Source of the DNA: Metellina segmentata
Taxonomy: Eukaryota; Arthropoda; Arachnida; Araneae; Tetragnathidae
Direction of reading: 5' to 3'
Assembly: GCA_947359465.1 (NCBI GenBank)
Contig: OX375882.1
Location: forward strand, 54,992,509 to 55,056,508
DNA: 64,000 bases
In this document: positions 55,561 to 64,000 of the stretch, piece by piece
How the letters are laid out: each line of letters opens with the position of its first letter
Numbering within the stretch: the first letter of the stretch is position 1
Notes under the pieces: model-generated
The model's input: the letters and a program-made list of their open reading frames with translations, nothing else
What the model was told of the DNA's origin: nothing
Databases searched by the model: none
Program-made: the position numbers and the translations under genes

Positions 55561-57227
55561 GGTCGTATATCAAAAATTCCATTTTTTTTTTAAACATTGC
55601 TATATGTGGCATTTTGTGATTCACACCTGGTGCAAAATCTCTTGTCATCAGCTCTGATCCAATAAACTAAGAATTAAACTCAAAGTATATATTTCCAGAA
55701 TCGAATCATAAAAAATAATTAGTTTTGTGCTCTCCTAAAAAAAAATGCTGCTTTTTGACTTACGACCTTCTGCACTTTTAGTGACGATATTCAATCCTTC
55801 GTAATTTGAATAAATGCTCCTGGGTTAGATGAGAATCATGTTTGGCGACTGCCAAAAGTGACTGTTTGTTTCGCCATTCTGCCAACCCACTTCCATCGCT
55901 TTCGGCAGTGAACGATAAATTTAGAGGCAGAATCCAAACTAAAGACGTTAATTGTTGGAACGCTCGTATTAAGTTTAACTTACTCCTTAGCTGAATAAAC
56001 AGACTAGTTCAAAGCCACATGACTCAATACCAACACATCAAAATTTCCTCGGATTATTAGATAGATCTAAACATATTTCAATTCTAACATACGTGGTACA
56101 AATATAGATATTATTTGTACATTGGAGAATGGCAACCAAAGGATATAAAAGGTAGAAATTTAACCGTTACGGAATTCCATCAACCTCGCCACTTTGATTA
56201 TATTTGCTTGATTTGCGCCATGGAGAAACATAATACTGCTAAAACTACACAGTAGATCTCGCTATTCTAGTGAAATTCTTCAGCAGTCTGATGACAAGAC
56301 AATGAGAAATCTGGAAGACAAACCAAAGCAATAAATAAAATGGGAGAATTAGCTTAGATGCCAAAAATTATACCGAACACAGTCAGTCTTGAACAAGTGA
56401 ATATGATGCAATTGAAGTGGATGCCCGGAATATAATCGTGGTTATTAGCATACAATTTTACTGGAGTTTTAGAATTTTTATTTCTTTCGTGGTATGTGTG
56501 TGTGTGTGTGTGTGAAATGTACCTATGCTTATATATTCACTATAAATTGATTTAAATAAAGTATCAAATGTGAATAAAACGACACTGCCCAAATCAATAG
56601 ACATAAAAAATTAGGAAACTTCAGCGCAAATGCTATATGATCACTAATGTACATGGCACAGAAATCAACTTTATCTGTCCTTTGGAAACTGGCAACAAAT
56701 GGAAGTAACAATAATCAACCTACGTGATTAATCAGTTAACACTTTCACGAGTAATATTGCTAGAGCTGAATGCAAGAGCTCTCGCTGCTCAAAACTCTCC
56801 ATATGAAACTCTTCAGCTTTCTGCTTATGGAAGTCCGAGAGAATTCTAGGAGAGAGAAGTAGAATCAATCCCAAATAGATTCAGGGGTAAGAAAATAGCG
56901 AATCGACTTTGAACTTTGAATGAGATACAATATTTCAGTTTATGTTCAGAAGGCAAACGTGGCAACATGACTGAAAGTGTGAACTTTTTACATAGCACTT
57001 TATTCGAAATAAGAAATAACACCAGTAAGTTATATTCACTACTAGCAGAATTAACCAGCGTTGCTTCGGTTGAATTGGTTAAATTTTTATTGAAAAGCGA
57101 TCAGACTAATCACTTCTCTTTCATAGAAAAATACAAACATCATAACGTGTACTGAAGATATTTTTTTAAACATCACTTTAACCTTTTCATAGATTGTACA
57201 ATTGACTTCGGACGCAAATTCACTATA
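55561..57227. other. Spacer with worn Helitron-like sequences
   Basis: Two stretches (56090-56170 and 56645-56715) resemble the family A Helitron start (CTAACATACGTGGTAC, ACTAATGTACATGGCACAG, then GGCAACAAATGGAAG). A GT microsatellite lies at 56498-56513. The 56916-57155 frame overlaps sequence that recurs near 44450-44800. No gene. Confidence 0.4.
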
Positions 57228-57720
57228 TGGACAAAGGTTTTTGGACGCTGCAGAAATTCGGAGGAAGATTCCTCTTAGTGTGGGGTTGTTTTCCTGGTTA
57301 CGGACTCATCCCATTACTTTATGTACCTGGTACCATGAACGCTGTCGTGTACCTTGACGTTCTGGATAATTCGGCCTTGACTACACTTTGGCAATACTAC
57401 GGCGATGATAATTGTTTCTTCCAACAGGATCAAGCTCCATGTCCTACTACAAAACGTGTGCTGGACTGGTTTCCTAAAAATTAGGTGAATTTGCTTGACT
57501 GGCCTGTTCAGAGCCCTGATCACAATCGAGTACTGGTGGGACATACTAGAGCGACGAGTAGGACACCGCCACGCACGCCCATCTTCACAACAAGCTCTTC
57601 TCACAGCCTTGCAAGAGGCATGGAAAGTTATTCCTGCCCAGTTGTTTCAAGCTTCTGCAGCTTCCTATGATAATTGGCAAATTGGTACTATTGCTTGGCT
57701 AATTACAGTAGCCCAATGAA
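57228..57720 (+). pseudogene. Tc1-type transposase remnant
   Basis: The frame from 57227 covers the region around the second catalytic aspartate (GLIPLLYVPGTMNAVVYLDV, CFFQQDQAPCP). It stops at 57482 and, after a frameshift, continues as IEYWWDILERRVGHRHARPS with the final catalytic glutamate. It ends in an AWKVIPAQLFQAS-type C terminus. It is more complete than the 4434-5330 remnant and retains the QDQAP aspartate. Stop and frameshift make it inactive. Confidence 0.85.
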
Positions 57721-57783
57721 CCAAAACTTTGTGCATTGTTTTGTTGGAGTCATAGGGTGGCAACTATAAAGGTCCGCATACAG

Positions 57784-58323
57784 CAGGCCTCGAAATAGAT
57801 TTTTTAATACAGGTGCACCTTGTGCACCTAAGTTTTTAAATTAGGTGCACAGATTATATTTTAGGTGCATATTAAAAAAAAAACGTAATATAAGAGCATT
57901 TATGTAATGTAAACTACTTTATTAGTTGGGTATGTTTTTAAAGGTCAGTATTAGATAGTAAATAAAAATATTTAAACATCCAAACTGTCTCTTCTCCTGC
58001 GCACGGCTGTCGCAACAGCGCCATCTGGAAAATGTTTCGATCATCGGAAAATTCTGGTGGCAGTGGCACAAGTAAACCTTCCTTCTGTATAAACCCGTTT
58101 CGGCCCAGGATTTTGTTTCGCATAGTGTGTATTTAGGAATTTCATTTACGTTCCTTTAGAGCGAGAGAGGTCGATGCAAATATTTTGTTTCAACATCAAA
58201 ATAACATAAAACAAGTTTCCCTCCTTTTTATAACGTTAGATGCGTCGCGTGCACCTAGCGGGAAAAATTAGGTGCACAATTTTATTTTCATGTGCACAGT
58301 GCACCCGGGTATTTCGAGCCCTG
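57784..58323. mobile_element. hAT-type MITE with perfect 8-bp duplication
   Basis: 540 bp flanked by GCATACAG on both sides (57776-57783 and 58324-58331). Ends CAGGCCTCGAAATAG and TATTTCGAGCCCTG are inverted. Subterminal GTGCACC / GGTGCAC boxes occur repeatedly on each side. CAGGGCTCGAAAT-type termini with an 8-bp duplication are typical of hAT. No transposase frame. Confidence 0.93.
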
Positions 58324-58331
58324 GCATACAG

Positions 58332-59519
58332 TCTTGCTGTTTCATCAGCATATGTTTGAAACTTTTTTGCATCAATGTAATGCCCACTTACTAGGGTTTC
58401 CAATATCATTTTCAATCTTTTAATCATTTCAAGATCTACTCCAATGATTGGCGAGGCAGTTTCTGGATCTGAAACACTGGAGCTGAAATTAATTTTTTGG
58501 GAGATTCCTTAGCCAATTCGTACAAAGCTAGTCTACTAAATTCCTTTTCCATCCTCAGAAGTTAAAAATCGAAAACCTGTAATGTGCCAGTAAAAATATA
58601 GTTTTTATCTCTACAATTTGGCTAGAAAAATGGTATTTAAGAATCGCTAAAACCAATATCAGTATTGATGGAATCAAGTTTTAAGTTGTGATGTAACAAA
58701 TTTTTTAAATTTATTTATCGATTGTGCACTTTTGTCTACAATAGTATAAACTGTTTTAAGGGAATATATTTTTATTTTTGACTAATAGTAATAAATTTAT
58801 TTATTAAATACGTGTAACCCATCATTATTATTATAATATAAAAAAAAAATTTATACTATCCTAAATTTTTTTTATCTGGTTAAGTACATTACTGTATTTA
58901 CTCTTATTTCTTAAAACTTATTTTTTTGTCTAAAAGGCTTAAGAATAAATAAAGTTGTATATGTTAACAAGATTTATACAAAGTACATATTTAGTTTTAA
59001 ATCGTTTTTAAATCATACCCGTCAAGAAATATCGTGAAAATAATAATAGTATTTGTAAAAAAATTCTATATAAAATGGCAGCTGTTTGCGGAACATTTTT
59101 TCTTCGAAATATTCTCTCAATATTGTAACCATTGCGATTATAATTGAAATTAGGTCCGACAAGCCCCGACACACCTTCATGAAGCATTTGAGAAATCTAA
59201 ATTACATCCAAAAAGGATTAAAAATAACATTTTTCAAACGTTAAAAAAATTTTAACATGTTAATAATAAAACTAAGTAAATTATTATAGATTTTAAAACA
59301 AAGCTTTGACCTTTTTTCAACACGTAAACCTGATTCAATTTCAAAACATTAATTCAGGATGACACAAAAAATATACATTTAAACTAACAAAAAAGCTGAA
59401 ATGTTATAAATGGCACATCCCACTCGCAAAGAAACCTGTTCTTCAACTGAGGCTAGGAGCTGCTGGATGTTACTTATACTCCTGGAAATGATGTGATTCA
59501 TGCACCAGTTAGTCAGAAA
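58332..59519. other. AT-rich spacer, nothing recognised
   Basis: Very AT-rich between 58700 and 59400, with no frame of note and no tandem unit. Confidence 0.5.
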
Positions 59520-59589
59520 TAATAAATGCACGTTTTACAATTGTTGGGCAATTTTTAATTTTTACACTTTGGGCCAGGTTTTTGCATCA

Positions 59590-59965
59590 AATACTCCACT
59601 GTGCGACATGCGAAGTGGTATGATCATTGGAGCTCGCCTCGCTCGAGCGTATGTGACGAGAACAACCAACCTTGTGGGTGTTGCAAAGACCACTGTGTCA
59701 AGGGTTACGACAGACTTCTTAAAACTTGGAAAGATTTAATCTGCGAAGCAGAACAGTGGGTTAGAGTCTAAATTGTCCGACAGGGATAGACGAGTGTTGA
59801 ACAGAAAAGTCGGCCGAAAACGCAAGACTACACTGGCCGCAGATAAGCTCTGAACCCCCATCTCCAGAATCCCGTATCAACCAAAACTATTCAACGGGAG
59901 CTGCATGCTGAGAACATTAATGACAAAGTGGCTATTCCAAAGCCATTAGTGTCGTCGCGTAATGC
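59590..59965 (+). pseudogene. Tc1-type transposase N-terminal remnant
   Basis: The frame at 59500-59739 carries DMRSGMIIGARLARAYVTRT and LVGVAKTTVSRVTTDFLK, the first helix-turn-helix of Tc1-like transposases. After frame breaks, fragments corresponding to TIQRELHAENI and VAIPKPLVS follow, the second DNA-binding region. No DDE core is present beyond about 59965. Confidence 0.82.
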
Positions 59966-62664
59966 TATTAAGTGATTGGATCTCTTTGCAATTCGAATTT
60001 GGCCGCATTTGACAACGAGCTTTGCCCGTGGTGTTGGTTTGAGAAGCATACCAACCAACACGGGCAACGCCGTGATGGCTATTATCCAATAGGCTACGAA
60101 TTCCCATTTGGTTTGCGTCTACAAATTCTCATTTGGTTTGCGACGCAAACCAAATGGAAATTCGTAGCAATCACCGGGTGTTAGCGAGCTGTTGTCACAC
60201 CTGACCCCACGAAAAGAACTGTCACGGGCAACGCCGTGCTGACCACGCACTGCCTAATATTACATATTGACATTTTTAGGATAACAAACAATACAAAAAT
60301 ATGATAAATTAATTTTAAAAATTTCTACATTAAATTTAAAATTGGGATTAAATATCGCTTTTCTTTCCCTAAGACATCCAAACCAAAATGATAAAAATTA
60401 CCTATAAGAAAACCGAAGTACTATACAGAAACAAACAAAAGATTGCATAAATAAACAAACCAGAAATTGCGCAAAAGATCAAAATTAAATATCGCTAAAC
60501 TTTGAAAAAAATATCCAAATAATCCAAACTAAAAGTTAATATGCTTTAAAAATGATAATCCGAACTATCGTACTCTAAAGAAGAAACAATAACTAAGTGC
60601 ACAATCGTGATCCAGTTCCAAGAATGGAGTAAGTATAATAAAAAGATATTTGTATAAAAGATTAAAAGTTAACCTTAGCTAAAAGTTAATCTGCTTTTAA
60701 AAAAGCAATACATTTCAAAAAGGATATTCAGTAATCAGGCGGCTACACACGCACAGTAAATACGGATTTATTCAATATCGATTCAAGACTGTTGCCATTC
60801 GGAGGAAACCAAATAATATTCAAGTATCGCATTAAATTTATTTTAAAATGTTCTAGATTAAATTTTAAAAATCGGGCTGGACTATAAAATTGCAAAAAAT
60901 ATTGACTGCATGTGTGCCAAATTTCATTATTGTAAATGCCGAAATTCGTCAGGCCAGTGCGAACACACACACAGAGAAACTTCATTTTAAAGTAGTAGAG
61001 ACAAGTAATTTATGAATATTTGATTGATGAAAAGAGTATGCATAAAATATTTAATATTCGATTGATGAAAAGAGGATACATGAAATATATAAATATTGAT
61101 GGAAAAAGAACGAATAAAAAAAGATTATTCTACGAATTAATTTGGAAGTATTCGTATACATGCTATCTTCCATATCATCCACTTTATATTCATCGCAGTA
61201 AGACAATTTACAAAAGGTTTTTCTTAACGTGACTACTTCAGAAATCAATTTAGAAATATCTTTTAACTAGAACGTGTGGCTACCCGTTTCCAATTTAATC
61301 TTATTTTAAATAATTTTATTTTAACTTCACCTGTTCTTTTAAAATAAAAAGTTGTACGCCTTACTTAAAAAAGGCTTTGCTATGTGTATTCTAAGTAATT
61401 CTATGAAACGGAATTCTGGAAAACATTACGTTACGCTATCCTAAAGGTCATCAAGCGATGCGTCGCCAATTGTGGCTGCCATTCCTCCAATTTCCGTCCG
61501 CGGCCACCGTCCACATAGAATTCTAACTGACCCACTAAAACACGGGGCCATAAATTCAGATCCTCGGAGCTGCTTATCAAATCAACTCCCATTCTGTGCA
61601 CATCAGCTTTCTATTCGGCCGAGGTTTCATTTCAACTTCCTCCCTCCGACTATATTATGATTATTTTATTTTATTTTTCATCTCGCTTGATTTGTTCGTC
61701 TTTTCGTCTTTTTTCCGTAATCCTTCGGAAGGGTCCATTAATTTAGTTTAAAGGATTTCCCGGGAACGGAGGTTCTTATTTATTCTGAGTTATGGTGTTT
61801 GTGGAAGCGTGAAATGGCTTGATCGTTCAGTGTTTATTGAAGATTGGATTCCGTCCAGACACACACAGTGTACCGCACATTGCACGTACACGCATGTATA
61901 TGGAGGATGTTTTTTAAATGTGCCGATAAAATCGTATAGAGGGAAAGAGTCGTGTCTGAAGAGGAATAAGTCTTCAGTTAGTCATAAAGTCTTGTCTAAA
62001 GTAGGAAAAAAATTTAGATCAGGATTTTTGAAAACGAAAAGCAAACTATTAAATTAAAGCCAATCGATAAGAACAGTGAGTTTTCCCGAACTCAAAGAAA
62101 AGTTTATTCTGAGCTATGCTCCATTTCAGTTTTGAAACAATTCTATATATTATTGAGCAAGTAGGTTACCAGGAAAGTATAAATAACGATAGTATAAAAT
62201 AATACAAAAGTATGGAAGTTCCTCAAAAGTCAAGAAACGTTTCTTTTTAATTAGGCCACATTTCAGCCATGGAACATTTCGAGGAATTATTGAACAAGGT
62301 TAGTGGTTAAATGAAACCAGGACAGTATAGGTAAGGATAGTATAGAATATATACTAAAGTATAGATGTTTTCTTATAAGTCAAAGAAAGTTTCTTCTGAA
62401 TTATGCTCCATTTCAATCCTGAGACAATTTCCGAGATTATTGAGAAAGCAGGTTACCTGGAAAATATAAATCACGATTGTTTTGAAGCCCACCAAAGCAT
62501 GGAAGTTTCCCAGAAGTATTTGTATATAAAATTTATGCATAAAAAGGCACACCATCGGTTTGTCTAATAATCACCTAACTAGACTGATATTCATCTAGTA
62601 AAATTTCTACACAGTTTACGTAAAGATATCTACTATTCAAAGTACAAAAAACAGTTCTGGAAAA
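59966..62664. other. Spacer with hairpin and a GC-rich patch
   Basis: Left part: a hairpin (annotated separately) within GGGCAACGCCGTG-containing sequence. 60230-61440 is AT-rich with nothing recognised. 61440-61770 is GC-richer (CCGTCCGCGGCCACCGTCC, GATTTCCCGGGAACGGAGG), without a domain in any frame. 62110-62540 holds loose repeats of AAGTATAGATG/TTTCTTC(T/A)GA(A/G)TTATGCTCCATTTCA-like text, about 150-290 bp apart. Confidence 0.4.
60093..60168. repeat. Near-perfect inverted repeat (27-bp arms)
   Basis: GCTACGAATTCCCATTTGGT... (60093-60119) is mirrored by ...ACCAAATGGAAATTCGTAGC (60142-60168), loop about 22 bp, which itself repeats CATTTGGTTTGCG. Similar TTTGCG...CAAAT words lie beside the Helitron-like end at 38457-38545, so this may be a family C-related 3' region. 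Confidence 0.8.
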
Positions 62665-62878
62665 TTAACCCTTCAAGAGGTTTTGACGATATATCTTGTC
62701 CATCAAGATCTGACCAGTTTTGCTAATGACGAGATATCGCGTCATCAAGACATTTCCGATTTTTTCATGATGATAAAGATCCTGTCAGTTTTTTCTTCTA
62801 ATGACCAGATATCTTGTCCATCAAAATCTGCTAACGGTTTATTTAAAGCCGAGATACTTCGTCAACCAGTAGGATTCA
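62665..62878. mobile_element. TTAA-type palindrome MITE
   Basis: TTAA at 62665-62668 then CCCTTCAAGAGG. The interior has GACGATATATCTTGTCC, AATGACGAGATATCGCGTC and CAGATATCTTGTCC palindromes with CATCAAGATCTGACC spacers. The right end is worn (CGTCAACCAGTAGGATTC). Confidence 0.78.
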
Positions 62879-63540
62879 GGAATAGATATACAGCATCTTC
62901 GATTTAATGGAACTTAGGAAGAATTTACATACGCGAGACTCAAGGGACGGAATTACCAGAAACTCAAAGAGCAAGTGAGCAGACACTTGCATTGGTTTTC
63001 TGTGCCTCTAACAAGCATGCACTCGAACTGACTTTTAAGTTGCTGTTTTTATTCATTTCGATGATGGAATAAGGGAAGATAGTAAGATCAGGGAAGAGGA
63101 TATTAAGATAAGGTCTTATACCAATCATCCTAAAATTTCTTCAGGGTTGAGTACATGTAAAAATACCAAAATTAGATATGACTTACCATTAAACACAACA
63201 GTTGATGCAATGATAGGAGAAAATATGCCCAGGAAACTCAATACATGCCAGGTTACTCACAACACGCTGTCATGAGATGCCAGAACTTACTAATAAAGGA
63301 CTTAATAAGGTGATTTGCCTTGTTTAAAATGAGGTCTTGACATTGTACGAGGGAAAGATAAAATTTATCAACACCTTTTTTAGGTTTGTCGAACTACCTT
63401 CTTCATATGCATGCTTAGAGATGATAATACTGTGGTCAGGTTACCGAAGTATAACCTTTGTAGCGTCATTTTCTTGCTTCAGTGTCAACATGGCCGCTCC
63501 GCTAGCACTGTGTACACCATAAAGAGAAGTGATCTAATTG
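62879..63540. other. Spacer, nothing recognised
   Basis: No credible frame or element end. Confidence 0.45.
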
Positions 63541-63790
63541 CTGAGGTCGGAAGGTGTGCCCGGAGGTAAGATTCATCCAATGCTTACAACAGAAAACGAG
63601 GACAGTGCTCTTCCACGTAGAAGTGTGTAGGAGTGGATAGAGAAACTTAAGAGGCCAGACAATCGTGATGCACAAAGAAGGAGCAGGACGCCCGTCAACC
63701 TCCTCCACTGACGAAAAGATTCAGCAATCTTGAGAAATGGTACCGACAAACAGGCGAGTTACCATCGACAATGTAGTGTGAAATCTGGAA
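63541..63790 (+). pseudogene. Mariner transposase N-terminal remnant
   Basis: In pieces, the plus strand encodes LPRRSV then a stop then EWIEKLK, and GRPSTS-like text followed by TDEKIQQS-stop-EMVPTNRRVTID. These are the helix-turn-helix and linker of mariner transposases (V.EW...FK, then GRPSTS.TDE.I, then R.VTI). Stops and frame breaks are frequent. The catalytic domain is not recognisable before the window ends. Confidence 0.72.
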
Positions 63791-64000
63791 GAAAAGGACG
63801 TTTGTTACAGTTCTGAAATAACTCTGGCCAGGAAGGCAGTAAATCTGTCGGGGAGTCGGCTTGTTAATCCGACTTCTTGTAGGCACCTGGTGGTCTCACA
63901 CATCACTTTCAAACGGTTACAAGATCCAAAGAGGGGACTCACACGTGTAGAGTTGACATCTCTACGAGTGTTGCAGGTGTCCTTGGAACACACCCCATCA
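63791..64000. other. Sequence after mariner remnant, unassigned
   Basis: No recognised motif. It may be the continuation of the mariner remnant in a decayed form or a second insertion. Confidence 0.35.

Noticed and set aside
61809..62057. 82-codon plus-strand frame, basic C terminus
   Set aside because: No recognised domain, no splice context, and no conservation evidence available.

Overview
This is a eukaryotic window: AT-rich, gene-poor and filled with layered transposons. Spliced exons, Tc1/mariner, hAT-like, piggyBac-like and Helitron-like DNA elements, tRNA-derived SINEs and one Ty3/gypsy retrotransposon point to an arthropod with a large, repeat-dense genome. The mix and the LTR promoter (TATA box plus TCAGT initiator) would suit an arachnid, but the species cannot be named from the sequence.

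Host genes. The only recognisable host gene is on the minus strand: the two first coding exons of a WDR47 (nemitin) orthologue, at 35441-35734 (LisH and start of CTLH) and 31150-32308 (rest of CTLH plus linker). They are joined in phase 0 across a 3.1 kb intron. The WD40 exons are not seen in the window, so sequence left of 31150 is at least partly WDR47 intron. A second candidate is a 47-codon minus-strand first exon at 23018-23158 in a GC-rich patch; its product is not recognised.

Mobile elements, left to right. 1-5 kb: a hAT-like MITE built from ACATCGATGT repeats, SINEs, a Helitron copy split by a SINE with a 13-bp target duplication, and a Tc1 remnant. 6.4-9.5 kb: Helitron-like elements, one inserted in another with the empty site preserved next door. 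11-17 kb: SINEs, a second copy of the hAT-like MITE, a TTAA-flanked MITE. 17.8-19.3 kb: an intact DD41D mariner-like transposon. 20-31 kb: TTAA-flanked MITEs carrying GACGAGATATCTCGTC palindromes, two minisatellites (21-bp and 32-bp units), a Helitron copy and a broken relative of the DD41D element. 31-36 kb: WDR47, its intron carrying four SINE insertions and a 339-bp tandem duplication. 39-43 kb: two foldback elements and a mariner-type MITE. 44.8-50 kb: a Ty3/gypsy element with a single intact 1444-residue gag-pol frame, a tRNA-Pro-like primer site and truncated LTRs. 51-64 kb: a deleted mariner, an old tandem array carrying TTAA MITEs, Tc1 and mariner fragments and a hAT-type MITE with a perfect 8-bp duplication.

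Only two elements look able to make protein: the DD41D transposase and the gypsy polyprotein. The rest are non-autonomous or decayed. No true tRNA or rRNA gene and no CRISPR array was seen. No novel host system is evident. The most unusual signals are two unrelated MITE families whose bodies are arrays of short perfect palindromes, and a set of SINEs with two different tRNA-like heads on one shared body.
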